Positions 7,999 through 15,857 of a DNA stretch of 21,262 bases are shown piece by piece; within the stretch, counting starts at the first letter, position 1; each line of letters starts with the position of its first letter. Origin of the DNA: CAZLLV01 sp964560325. Its GTDB lineage: Bacteria > Acidobacteriota > Thermoanaerobaculia > Multivoradales > DATKCC01. Where the stretch lies: NCBI GenBank assembly GCA_964560325.1, contig CAZLLV010000416.1, forward strand, positions 1 through 21,262. The letters are read 5' to 3'. Under the pieces are notes generated by a model that searched no databases, was not told the DNA's origin, and worked only from the letters and a program-made list of their open reading frames with translations. A program made the translations under genes and the position numbers.

Positions 7999-8024
7999 CT
8001 AGGGCAGGGGGAAGGGGTTGTCAA
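7996..8024 (-). promoter_or_regulatory. Sigma-70 promoter of the redox operon
   Basis: Read on the minus strand, a perfect TTGACA (8024-8019) is followed by a 17-bp spacer and TAGCCT (8001-7996), which keeps the T, A and final T of the -10 consensus. Transcription would begin near 7989, giving a leader of roughly 80 nt before the TTG start at 7906. Confidence 0.6.
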
Positions 8025-8119
8025 TGATCGTGCGCGCAGCGGGCCGTTCGACCGCGCCGTGCGGTGGCAGCCGCCGGGGAACACCGCTCGGCGGGGTGTG
8101 CGGTAGGCTCGTGAGCCTG

Positions 8120-8746
8120 ATGATCTACGACGAGATCGACGCTCGTGAGCATCGCCACCCCGGTCATGAGATCGAGCCGCTCTTCGTCGACCGCTGGTCG
8201 CCCCGCTCGATGACCGGCGAGCCGCTCTCCGAGGAGGACCTGATGCGTCTCTTCGAAGCGGCTCGCTGGGCGCCGTCGTCCCGCAACGCCCAGCCCTGGC
8301 GCTTCCTCTGGGCGAGGAACGGCACCCCGCAGTGGCCCACCTTCCTCGGGCTGCTGGTAGAGAGCAACCGCCTCTGGTGCGAGAAGGCGGGCGCGCTCCT
8401 GGTGGTCGTGTCGAAGACCGCCTTCGACGACGGCAAGCCGAACGGCACCCACTCCTACTGCACCGGCTCCGCCTGGATGAGCCTCGCCCTCCAGGGCCGC
8501 GCCATGGGATTGGTGGTCCACGGCATGGCCGGCTTCGACCGGGCGCGGGCGGTCGAGGAGCTGTGCGTGCCGAAGGGGTACGAGGTGGAAGCGATGGCGG
8601 CGGTCGGCTACCCGGGCGGGCGCGACGACCTGCCGGAGAAGCTGCGCGAGCGGGAGAAGCCCTCGAGCCGAAAGCCCCTGGCGGAGATCCAGCGCGAGGG
8701 CGCCTTCCCGCGGGGCGACTGCGAGCCGCCGGAGTGGGAGGAGTGA
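8120..8746 (+). CDS. Nitroreductase-family FMN oxidoreductase
   Basis: 208 residues from ATG 8120 (start MIYDEIDAREH). The in-frame GTG at 8111 is an equally possible start, and the open frame extends back to 8018 without family similarity. Nitroreductase features are plain: an N-terminal RWSPRSMTGEPLSEEDL block, then ARWAPSSRNAQPWRFLWAR, which is the FMN-contact region (P-S-x-x-N-x-Q-P-W). A central helix follows (GSAWMSLALQGRAMGLVVHGM), then a C-terminal AVGYPG strand. Members use NAD(P)H to reduce nitro compounds, quinones or flavins. The stop overlaps the haem oxygenase start (GTGA), so it is co-translated with the phytochrome chromophore genes. It may supply reducing equivalents or act on a linear tetrapyrrole, but this is inference. 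No strong ribosome-binding site is seen; TAGGCT at 8104-8109 could be a -10 box giving a nearly leaderless message. Confidence 0.85.
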   Translation: MIYDEIDAREHRHPGHEIEPLFVDRWSPRSMTGEPLSEEDLMRLFEAARWAPSSRNAQPWRFLWARNGTPQWPTFLGLLVESNRLWCEKAGALLVVVSKTAFDDGKPNGTHSYCTGSAWMSLALQGRAMGLVVHGMAGFDRARAVEELCVPKGYEVEAMAAVGYPGGRDDLPEKLREREKPSSRKPLAEIQREGAFPRGDCEPPEWEE

Positions 8747-9396
8747 GGCAGAGGAGCGATCTCCTCACCTCGATCCGGGAGGAGACCGCCGGTCTGCACC
8801 GCGACCTGGAGCGTGTCTCGCGCCTGGCGGTGCCGAAGCCGGACCTCGACGACTACGGCCGGTTCCTCCTCGCCATGCGGCGGTTCCTGGCGGTCGTCGA
8901 GCCGGCGCTGCCGGCGTATCCGGCCTGGCGGCCGTTCGAGCCCTCTCTGGTGGACCGGATCGACCGCGACCTCGAGGCGCTGGGCATCCACGCTCCGCAG
9001 CGGTCTCCCGGGCCCGGCCTCGAACCCTCCGTCACGCCGCCCGCGAGCGCCGCCGAGGCCTGGGGCGTGGCCTACGTGCTGGAGGGCTCCCGCCTGGGCG
9101 GGACGGCGCTGGCGCACATCCTGCGTGAGTGCTATGGCGACGTGCCGACCGGGTACCTCCACTCGGAACAGGACGAGGGGCGGTGGGCGTCGTTCCGCCG
9201 TCGCCTGCGCGACCACGGCCCCAATCCGGCCAATCCGGTTGATCTAGCCGATCCGGCCGATCCGGCCGACCGGTGCGAGAGCGAGCGGGTGACCTGCGCG
9301 GCGGCGCGGGCCTTCCGCGAGATCACGGCGCTGCTCGGCCCCGGCGGGCCGGCGAAGCGATCCGAGGTGAGACCAGCCCCATCGGCAGAGACATGA
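8743..9396 (+). CDS. bphO: Biliverdin-producing haem oxygenase
   Basis: 217 residues from GTG 8743, which overlaps the nitroreductase stop and has GGAGG a few nt upstream. It opens haem to biliverdin, the chromophore of the phytochrome encoded immediately downstream. The family pattern is visible: a proximal-His helix REETAGLHRDLERVSRL with His19 as likely haem ligand, a DDYGRFLLAMRRFL helix, and the distal-helix motif YVLEGSRLGGTALAHIL (111-126) matching the VLEGSxLGG signature. Length is normal for bacterial BphO-type enzymes. An odd stretch at about 161-177 (NPANPVDLADPADPAD) is encoded by a 9-bp tandem repeat and probably forms a flexible loop near the C-terminus. The stop overlaps the phytochrome start as ATGA. 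Assignment is firm from motif plus context. Confidence 0.88.
   Translation: MRQRSDLLTSIREETAGLHRDLERVSRLAVPKPDLDDYGRFLLAMRRFLAVVEPALPAYPAWRPFEPSLVDRIDRDLEALGIHAPQRSPGPGLEPSVTPPASAAEAWGVAYVLEGSRLGGTALAHILRECYGDVPTGYLHSEQDEGRWASFRRRLRDHGPNPANPVDLADPADPADRCESERVTCAAARAFREITALLGPGGPAKRSEVRPAPSAET
9223..9273 (+). repeat. In-frame 9-bp tandem repeat inside the haem oxygenase gene
   Basis: Five units of the type (A/G)ATCCGGCC plus a partial sixth encode repeated Asn/Asp-Pro-Ala triplets. Units differ at one to three bases (one has GTT, one has CTA). It keeps the reading frame. A similar 9-bp repeat sits in the TolC-family gene at 20052-20099. Confidence 0.8.
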
Positions 9397-12155
9397 GAGA
9401 CCCGCGAGACCCCCAGACCTGCGGCGTGCCCGCGAAGCCCGAGACGGAACACCTGCGCGAGTCGCACCACCAGTACGGTCCCGTCGACCTGCGCACCTGC
9501 GACGAGGAGCCGATCCACGTCCCGGGCGCCATCCAGCCGCACGGCGTTCTGCTGGCGCTCTACGAGCCGGAGCTGGAGGTGGCGGTGGCGAGCGCCAACG
9601 CCGCCGAGATGCTCGGGGCCTCCGGGTCGATCACCGGCCGGTCGCTCTCCCGGATCCTCGGCGACGACGGCACGCGCGCGGTCCGAGAAGCCCTGGCGGA
9701 GCCGGGGGACACGACCGTGCCGCTCCGCCTGGAGGCCGGCGGGCGGGCCTGGGACGGCATTCCGCACCGCTCCGACGGCCTGATGGTGCTGGAGCTCGAG
9801 CCGGCCGACGAGGCGCCGCCGGCCCGCTTCGTCGACTTCTACCGCAGAGTCCGCCACGCCGTCGCTCGGATGCAGAAGAGCGAGCGGGTGCTGGAGCTCA
9901 GCCGGGTGACCGCGAACGAGGTCCGGGCGCTCACGGGGTTCGACCGGGTGATGGTCTACCGCTTCGACGCCGACGGCGCCGGCGAGGTGATCGCGGAGGC
10001 GCGGCGGCAGGAGCTCGAAAGCTTCCTCGGCCTCCACTACCCGGCGGCCGACATCCCGCGCCAGGCGCGCCGCCTGTACCGGCTGAACTGGCTACGGCTG
10101 ATCGCCACCACCGACTATCGGCCGGTCGCCCTCGATCCGGTCGAGAACCCGCTCACCGGCAAGCCGCTCGACCTCACCCACTCGCTCCTGCGCTCGGTCT
10201 CGCCGATCCACCTCGAGTACCTGCGCAACATGGGGGTCGGCGCGTCGATGTCGATCTCGCTCCTCGACGGCGAGGAGCTCTGGGGCCTGATCGCCTGCCA
10301 CCACTACGAGCCGCGCTTCGTTCCGTACGAGGTGCGCTCGTCGTGCGAGTTCCTGGGACAGGCGCTGTCGTGGCAGATCGCGGCGCGCGAGCGCACCGAG
10401 CAGGCGCAACACGTGGCGACCGCAAACGCGTTCCGCGAGCGCCTGCTGCGGCAACTCTCGATCCACGAGAATCTCGACGCCGCCCTCACGCGCGACGAGG
10501 ACTCTCTGCTCGGCGTCGCCCGCGCCACCGGCGCCGCGATCTGCATCGACGACGGTTGCCGCACGGTGGGCGTCACCCCGGAGTGGAAGACCGTCGAGCG
10601 AGTCGCCCAGGCCCTCCGGCCGCTGGTCGGCAACGACGGCGTCTTCGCCACCGACCGGCTCCGGGAGGTGGCGCCGGACCTGGTGGGCGAGCTCTCGGCC
10701 GGGGGCGAGGAGGCCGGGCTCGCCGGCGTGCTCCTGATCGTGCTCGACGAGAGCCAGCGCGACATGGTGGTCTGGTTTCGGGACGAGCGTCTGCGGACCA
10801 TGCGTTGGGGGCACGACGGCGCCCACGCCGGCTTCCGGCGCCGCGACGGTGAGCGCTTGTCGCCCCTCGGGTCGTTTCGCGAGTGGCAGGAGACGGTGCG
10901 CGGCCGTTCGCTCCCCTGGACCGACTGGGAGATCGACTCCGCCCGCAGCCTGCGGACCGCGCTCATGGAGACGCTGGTCCAGCGCGCCGCCGAGCTCCAG
11001 CAGCTCAACCAGGAGCTGCGGCACGCCGCGGAGGCGAAGGACGAGTTCCTGGCCACCGTCTCTCACGAGCTGCGCAACCCGATGCAGGCGATCCTCGGCT
11101 GGAGCCGCCTGCTCGCGACCTCCGAGCTGCCGGACGATCGCCGCGGCTACGCGCTGGAGGTGGTGCAGCGCAACGCCGAGATGCAGAGCCAGCTCATCGA
11201 CGACCTGCTCGACATTTCGCGCCTGGTCAGCGGCAAGCTCCGACTGGAGATCCGGCCGTGCGACCTGGGCGGCGTGGTGCAGGCCGCGATCGACACCGTG
11301 TCGAGCGCCGCCGAGGCCCGTTCGATCACCGTCGTCAAGCGGGTCGACAGCTCGGCGGTCGACATCCAGGGCGATCCGGACCGCCTGCAGCAGGTGGTCT
11401 GGAACCTGCTCTCGAACGCGATCAAGTTCACGCCCAAGGGCGGGCGGGTCGACGTGCGCGTGGAGCGGGTCGGTTCCTCGGCCCGGATCTCGGTCTCCGA
11501 CGACGGCGAAGGGATCGAGCCGGCGCTGCTCCCGCACATCTTCGAGCGCTTCCAGCAGGGCAAGCGCAGCGGCGGCGGGGGGCTCGGCCTGGGGCTGTCG
11601 ATCGTGCGCGGCCTGACCGAGATGCACGGCGGCACGGTCGAGGCGTTCAGCGACGGCCCGGGAAAGGGCAGCCGCTTCGAGATCGTCCTGCCGCTCGCGA
11701 CCGTCCGCCGCGGCGAACCCGAGCGGGAGCGCGAGAGGGTGGCGCGGGCCGACGAGGCGGTGTGCCCGGATCTGGCGGGCGTGCGGGTGCTGGTGGTCGA
11801 CGACGAGCCGGACGCCACCGTGCTCCTGTCCGAGATCCTGACCTCGTGCGGGGCCGTCGTGCTGACCGCCAACTCGGCCGCCCAGGCGCTCGAGGTGCTC
11901 GAGGCCGAGCGGGTCGACGTGCTGCTCTCCGACATCGGCATGCCGGAGATGGACGGCTACGCGCTCCTGCGCGAGATCCGCCGGCGCACGCCGGAGGGAG
12001 AGACCCCGGTCCCCGCCGCCGCGCTCACCGCCTACGGCCGCTCGCAGGACCGGGCCCGCGCCTTCCGCGCCGGCTTCCAGACCCACCTCTCGAAGCCGGT
12101 CGAGCCGATCGAGGTCCAGACCGTCGTCGCCAGCCTTTCCGGCCGGGTCTCTTGA
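9393..12155 (+). CDS. bphP: Bacteriophytochrome hybrid histidine kinase (PAS-GAF-PHY-HisKA-HATPase-REC)
   Basis: 920 residues; ATG 9393 overlaps the haem oxygenase stop (ATGA). Domains in order: PAS with the biliverdin-binding Cys36 in the family motif TCDEEPIHVPGAIQPHG; GAF at about 165-330 with YPAADIP (Asp220), SPIHLEYLRNMG (His273) and CHHY (His303/304), the residues lining the chromophore pocket; PHY at about 345-530; HisKA with phosphoacceptor His558 in ATVSHELRNPM; HATPase with NLLSNAIKF, DDGEGIEP and GGGLGLGLS; and a C-terminal receiver at about 797-915 with acidic pair Asp803/804, phosphoacceptor Asp847 and Lys901. It senses red/far-red light and phosphorylates its own receiver. No DNA-binding output is attached. 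The PHY tongue is unusual: SPLGSF (490-495) replaces the usual PRxSF, and RWGH replaces WGG. The cognate downstream partner is not in the window. Confidence 0.95.
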   Translation: MRDPRDPQTCGVPAKPETEHLRESHHQYGPVDLRTCDEEPIHVPGAIQPHGVLLALYEPELEVAVASANAAEMLGASGSITGRSLSRILGDDGTRAVREALAEPGDTTVPLRLEAGGRAWDGIPHRSDGLMVLELEPADEAPPARFVDFYRRVRHAVARMQKSERVLELSRVTANEVRALTGFDRVMVYRFDADGAGEVIAEARRQELESFLGLHYPAADIPRQARRLYRLNWLRLIATTDYRPVALDPVENPLTGKPLDLTHSLLRSVSPIHLEYLRNMGVGASMSISLLDGEELWGLIACHHYEPRFVPYEVRSSCEFLGQALSWQIAARERTEQAQHVATANAFRERLLRQLSIHENLDAALTRDEDSLLGVARATGAAICIDDGCRTVGVTPEWKTVERVAQALRPLVGNDGVFATDRLREVAPDLVGELSAGGEEAGLAGVLLIVLDESQRDMVVWFRDERLRTMRWGHDGAHAGFRRRDGERLSPLGSFREWQETVRGRSLPWTDWEIDSARSLRTALMETLVQRAAELQQLNQELRHAAEAKDEFLATVSHELRNPMQAILGWSRLLATSELPDDRRGYALEVVQRNAEMQSQLIDDLLDISRLVSGKLRLEIRPCDLGGVVQAAIDTVSSAAEARSITVVKRVDSSAVDIQGDPDRLQQVVWNLLSNAIKFTPKGGRVDVRVERVGSSARISVSDDGEGIEPALLPHIFERFQQGKRSGGGGLGLGLSIVRGLTEMHGGTVEAFSDGPGKGSRFEIVLPLATVRRGEPERERERVARADEAVCPDLAGVRVLVVDDEPDATVLLSEILTSCGAVVLTANSAAQALEVLEAERVDVLLSDIGMPEMDGYALLREIRRRTPEGETPVPAAALTAYGRSQDRARAFRAGFQTHLSKPVEPIEVQTVVASLSGRVS

Positions 12156-12183
12156 GGGTCCGCGCCGGCCTTCCGCCGGTCGC

Positions 12184-13539
12184 TCACGCTGGTTGGGGCT
12201 CCGAGAGCGCGAGCGCCGCCATCACCCGCCGGTAGCGCTCCTCCACGTCGGCGCGGTCGTTCGGCTCGGGCAGGGCCTCGGCGGAGCGCAACAGCATCTC
12301 GGCGTGCCGGCGGACGGCCGTGCGCACGTCGTCGCGTGCCGCCCGCTCCGCCACGTCCTCGAGCCGCTCGAGGAGACGGATCGTCACCGAGGCGGTGCCG
12401 CGCGCGTTCTGGCGGATCTGGTGGAACGCCACGTCGAGCAGGTCGCCGAACCGGACCTCCGGCCAGACCGCGCGCAGCTCCCCCTCGCCGTCCATTCGCC
12501 AGCGCGGCTGCGGCCGTTGCGCCGCCAGCCGGGCGAGGGCGTCGCCCAGCACGTCGATGCACTGGCGGGCGGTGAACGGGTCGTTGATGCCGGGGGAGAG
12601 CGCGCGCACCGCGAGCTCCACGAGCTGCGCGAAGGCGAACTCGGCATCCTGGCCGGTGGTGCGCCGCGAGCCGAGGAGGAACGCCTTGCGCACCCGCTCG
12701 ACCGACTCCTCGTCGACCGCGCCGCCGGGCTTCCGCGGGATCACCCGGGCGAGCGCCTTGCCTTCGATCGTGAAGCGGCCGGGCGGCCGGTCGACCCGCA
12801 CCAGGAGGTCGGCCGTCTCGGCGGCTTCCACCAGGCGATCTTCGTCGATCTCTTCGACGTAGCCCCGCCGGGCCGCACGCACCACCACGCCCTCGCGCTC
12901 GAACCGGGGCTCGAGCGCCTCCGCCCGGCGCTCCACCGCTGCCGCCTCGGAACGGTGCCCCCTTGGCGCCACGTCGACCAGCCGCTCGACGGCGCGGTCG
13001 AGCGACTGGCTCACCTCGTCGATCACCGAGCCGACCTGGATCGACATCGCGGCGTGGTGGAAGAAGTAGATCAGCACCGCCAGGCTGCCGACGGTCAGCA
13101 GCAGCGCGATGGCGAGCGACGCTTCCGGAACCGCTGCGCCGGAGAAGCTGCGCAGCAGGCGGAGCAGCAGCAGACAGTAGAGGAAGGTCGCGATGCAGGT
13201 GCCGAGGACCACCTGGTTGCCCCGGTCGCGCATGAAGTTGCCGAGCAGGCGCGGGCCGAACTGCGAGGAGGCGAGCGACAGCGCCACCATGGTGATCGAG
13301 AAGGCGACGCCGGCGACCGTGATCATCGAGCCGGCGACGGTGGTCAGGAAGGCGCGGGCGCTCTCGGCGTCGAACTCCTCGAGCGTGCCGGGGAGGACGG
13401 AGAGGTTCCGGCCGATCAACCAGCGGTCGATCTGCACCGCCCCGAGCGAGAGCACGACCGCGCCGGCGGCCATCAGGGCCGGCACGAACCAGTAGCTCGC
13501 CCGCACCCGCCGCCACAACTGGAGGATCTTCGGTCTCAT
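12184..13539 (-). CDS. DUF2254 family membrane protein
   Basis: 451 residues from ATG 13539. Four membrane helices fill the first 165 residues (about 16-36, 66-90, 109-129, 140-160), separated by the strongly conserved-looking block SMITVAGVAFSITMVALSLASSQFGPR. The C-terminal two thirds is soluble and contains RALSPGINDPFTA (312-324), the signature of DUF2254 proteins. Function of the family is unknown; the four-helix bundle plus cytoplasmic domain resembles a small channel or transporter only in a general way. It converges on the phytochrome gene with 28 nt between the two stops, so the two are not co-transcribed. It is divergent from TyrA with about 87 nt between starts. Confidence 0.85.
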   Translation of the reverse strand: MRPKILQLWRRVRASYWFVPALMAAGAVVLSLGAVQIDRWLIGRNLSVLPGTLEEFDAESARAFLTTVAGSMITVAGVAFSITMVALSLASSQFGPRLLGNFMRDRGNQVVLGTCIATFLYCLLLLRLLRSFSGAAVPEASLAIALLLTVGSLAVLIYFFHHAAMSIQVGSVIDEVSQSLDRAVERLVDVAPRGHRSEAAAVERRAEALEPRFEREGVVVRAARRGYVEEIDEDRLVEAAETADLLVRVDRPPGRFTIEGKALARVIPRKPGGAVDEESVERVRKAFLLGSRRTTGQDAEFAFAQLVELAVRALSPGINDPFTARQCIDVLGDALARLAAQRPQPRWRMDGEGELRAVWPEVRFGDLLDVAFHQIRQNARGTASVTIRLLERLEDVAERAARDDVRTAVRRHAEMLLRSAEALPEPNDRADVEERYRRVMAALALSEPQPA

Positions 13540-13574
13540 GAGCGTCGGGCCATCCTACCCGGTGGGGCGGGCTC

Positions 13575-13580
13575 TACAAT
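13575..13580 (+). promoter_or_regulatory. Possible -10 box upstream of tyrA
   Basis: TACAAT matches the -10 consensus at five of six positions and lies about 47 nt before the TyrA start. No recognisable -35 box is present at the right distance, so this is a weak call. Confidence 0.3.
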
Positions 13581-13626
13581 GGATTCGCCATGGAGCCGTC
13601 CCAGGACGGGCTAGAGTCGCTCGGTC

Positions 13627-14769
13627 ATGCCGCCCACCGACCCCCTCGGACCTCTGCGCGACCGGATCGTCGAGATCGACGGCGAGCTGGTACGGCTGGC
13701 GGCGGAGCGGGTACGGATCGCGCGGGAGATCGGGACGCGCAAGCGCGCCCAGGGACTGCCGACCGTCGACTACGCGCAGGAGCGACGGGTTCTCGAGCGG
13801 GCGCGGGAGCGGGCGCTCGACGCCGAGCTCGACTCGGAGGTGGCGCAGGAGCTGGTGGCCCGGCTGATCCGTGCCGCGGTGACCGCGCAGGAGGAGGACA
13901 GCCTGCGCCACTTCGCGCACGGCCGGGAGCGCTCCGCGGTCGTCTTCGGCGGCGCCGGGCGGATGGGGCGCTGGATGGAGCGCTTCCTCTCGTCGCAGGG
14001 CTGGGAGTTTGCGGCGATCGATCCGCTCCTCCCCGAGGACGAGAACCGTGCCGCACGGGAGCGGCTCTCCGGCCTCGGCCCGAGCGATCTCGTGGTGATG
14101 GCGACGCCGCCCGGCCGGACCGCCGCCATCTACCGGGAGTGGCTCTCCGATCACGGAGGGGCCGAGGGTCTGCCGCGCGCCGTGGTGCTCGACCTCGCCA
14201 GCATCAAGACGCCGCTCGTCGAGCCGATCCGGGCGCTCCGGGCCGCGGGTGCGCGGGTCGCGTCGATCCACCCGATGTTCGGGCCGTCGACCGTGCTGCT
14301 CCGGGACTCGGAGGTGGTGGTCTGCGAGATCGGCGACAGCCCCCGCGACCGCGAGGCGGCGGCGCTCGCCGAGACGCTGTTCACGCCCACCACCGCGCGC
14401 CTCGTCCACCTGCCGCTCGCCGAGCACGACCGGATCATGGCCGACCTCCTGAGCCTCGCCCACGCCGCCGCGATCGCCTTCGCCCTGGCCCTGCCCGAGG
14501 CCGAGCACGCGGTGCGCAGCACCACCTTCCGCGCGCTGGAGGAGCTGTCGGCCGCGGTCGTGAGGGAGAGCGCGGACGTGTACTACGAGATCCAGGCCGA
14601 CAACCCCCATTCGGCGGCCGCACTCGACCGCCTGCGGAGCGCCCTCGACCGCGTGCGCGAGGCGATCGTCTCCCGCTCGCCCGAGGCGTTCGCCAATCTC
14701 CTCGCAGAAGGCCGTCGCCGCACGCGGGGGAACGCGGTCCCGGCGAGGCCACGACCCAACTCCGGGTGA
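13627..14769 (+). CDS. tyrA: Bifunctional chorismate mutase / prephenate dehydrogenase
   Basis: 380 residues. The N-terminal about 90 residues are an AroQ-type chorismate mutase. Arg11, Arg28, Lys39, Asp48, Glu52 and Gln88 fall at the same numbers as the active-site residues of the E. coli P-protein mutase domain, so this half should be active. A prephenate dehydrogenase domain follows from about 103, with NAD-binding VVFGGAGRMGRW (105-116), the VVMATPP strand end, and the substrate-site SIHPMFGPS (213-221). Together they convert chorismate to prephenate and then to 4-hydroxyphenylpyruvate for tyrosine synthesis in the cytoplasm. The layout and length match the E. coli type T-protein (373 residues), without an ACT domain. 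The ribosome-binding site is weak. Neighbours are unrelated to aromatic synthesis, so it appears to be a stand-alone gene. Confidence 0.93.
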   Translation: MPPTDPLGPLRDRIVEIDGELVRLAAERVRIAREIGTRKRAQGLPTVDYAQERRVLERARERALDAELDSEVAQELVARLIRAAVTAQEEDSLRHFAHGRERSAVVFGGAGRMGRWMERFLSSQGWEFAAIDPLLPEDENRAARERLSGLGPSDLVVMATPPGRTAAIYREWLSDHGGAEGLPRAVVLDLASIKTPLVEPIRALRAAGARVASIHPMFGPSTVLLRDSEVVVCEIGDSPRDREAAALAETLFTPTTARLVHLPLAEHDRIMADLLSLAHAAAIAFALALPEAEHAVRSTTFRALEELSAAVVRESADVYYEIQADNPHSAAALDRLRSALDRVREAIVSRSPEAFANLLAEGRRRTRGNAVPARPRPNSG

Positions 14770-14832
14770 AGATCTCGCGCCGCCGGCCGCGAGACGCTCG
14801 GGGAAACACGCAACGAAGGAGGCCCGATCTCG

Positions 14833-15177
14833 ATGACTTCCAAGCGCCCTTTGCAAGCTCTCTTCGCCGCCGTCTTCGTCTTCCTCCTCGCCGGTACCGT
14901 CTGGGCGAGCCGCGACCGGAGCGTCGTCGACGCCCTGCGCGACCTCTGGCCCGACCCCTGGTTCCGGGTCACCCTGCTCGACACCTACTTCGGCTTCCTC
15001 ACCGTCTGGCTCTGGATCGCCTGGCGCGAGCCCGGCGTCGCCAGAAAGCTCCTCTGGGCCGTCCTGGTCGCCACCCTCGGCAACTTCGCCATCGCCGGCT
15101 ACCTCCTCCGCCGCCTCGCGGGGTTGAAGGAGGGGGAGGGGGTGCGGGAGCTACTGGTGGGGCGTTCCGAAGCATAG
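14833..15177 (+). CDS. Small three-helix membrane protein (DUF1475-like)
   Basis: 114 residues from ATG 14833 with GGAGG about 10 nt upstream. Hydrophobic helices lie at about 8-25, 47-63 and 73-92. Recognisable blocks are DPWFRVTLLDTYFGFLTVWLW (in part, 41-61) and LGNFAIAGYLL (82-92), which recall the DUF1475 family of small integral membrane proteins. Function is unknown. It lies 63 nt after tyrA on the same strand and may share its transcript. The link to DUF1475 is from memory of the pattern and should be treated as moderate. Confidence 0.6.
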   Translation: MTSKRPLQALFAAVFVFLLAGTVWASRDRSVVDALRDLWPDPWFRVTLLDTYFGFLTVWLWIAWREPGVARKLLWAVLVATLGNFAIAGYLLRRLAGLKEGEGVRELLVGRSEA

Positions 15178-15274
15178 GGCGCGCGCCGTTCGCCGTCCCT
15201 GGCGCCCTTCTTGCTCCGGTAGACGGTCGTCGGAAGCACTCGACGACTCTCACCCACCGAAGGAAGGACGCACG

Positions 15275-15772
15275 ATGGCAACGGAACGCGAGACCCGCGA
15301 GCACTTGATCGATCTTTTGGAAGACTTCGACACCGGCATGCTGGTGACGCGCGCTGGCAATGGCGACCTGCGCTCGCGGCCGATGCATCTGGCGCGGGCG
15401 GAGGAGGACGGCACGCTCCACTTCGCGACCGACGCGGAGAGCGCCAAGGCCGACGAGATCCACGCCAACCCGGAGGTCAACGTCACCTTTCAGGGCGAGC
15501 ACGAGTACCTGTCGCTCTCCGGCCGGGCCGAGCTGGTCGACGACCGGGAGCTGATCGACGAGCTCTACTCGCCGGCCTGGAAGGTCTGGTTCCCCGAGGG
15601 CAAGGACGACCCCGACCTGCGCATCCTCAGTGTCGCCGCCCGGCGCGGCGAGTACTGGGACGTGAGCGGCACGGGGCGCGTCCGCTACCTCTGGGAGGCG
15701 GGCAAGGCCCTCGTCCGCGGCAAGGAGATGGAGCGCACCGGCGCAGAGACCCACGCCAAGGTCGAGCTGTAG
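15275..15772 (+). CDS. Pyridoxamine 5'-phosphate oxidase-like protein (general stress protein 26 type)
   Basis: 165 residues from ATG 15275 with AAGGAAGGA about 7 nt upstream. The fold pattern is that of the flavin-binding split barrel: an N-terminal helix ending DFDTGMLVTRAG, then DLRSRPMHLARAEEDGTLHF, a conserved strand-turn-strand with NPEVNVTFQGEHEYLSLSG, and the late FPEGKDDPDLRILSV and YWD elements. These match the GSP26 subgroup rather than the true PdxH enzyme. Members bind FMN, FAD or F420 and are linked to stress; the reaction is usually unknown. No neighbouring gene gives a hint of the substrate. The gap before it (about 97 nt) shows no obvious promoter. Confidence 0.85.
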   Translation: MATERETREHLIDLLEDFDTGMLVTRAGNGDLRSRPMHLARAEEDGTLHFATDAESAKADEIHANPEVNVTFQGEHEYLSLSGRAELVDDRELIDELYSPAWKVWFPEGKDDPDLRILSVAARRGEYWDVSGTGRVRYLWEAGKALVRGKEMERTGAETHAKVEL

Positions 15773-15857
15773 GGGCGACCGCGCCCGAGCCGGGTGACAG
15801 GAAGTCACGCCGCCTTCCCTGGAAACGTCGCGCAAGATCTGTAATCCTCGCGCCGCG

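Noticed and set aside
8018..8119. Upstream extension of the nitroreductase to ATG 8027 or GTG 8018
   Set aside because: The extra residues have no nitroreductase similarity, and the region overlaps the promoter of the divergent redox operon.
5478..8768. A 1096-residue minus-strand open frame over the oxidoreductase
   Set aside because: It is Arg/Gly/Pro-rich with no domain pattern, while the overlapping frame 5492-7906 carries clear FAD, cNMP and FeS motifs.
12164..12180. Short hairpin GCCGGC-CTTCC-GCCGGT between the convergent phytochrome and DUF2254 genes
   Set aside because: Only about five GC pairs and no T-run on either strand; such pairs are expected by chance in this composition.
13590..15308. 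A 572-residue open frame starting just after TACAAT
   Set aside because: It overlaps tyrA in another frame and is Arg/Gly/Pro-rich. The tyrA frame has all catalytic residues in place.
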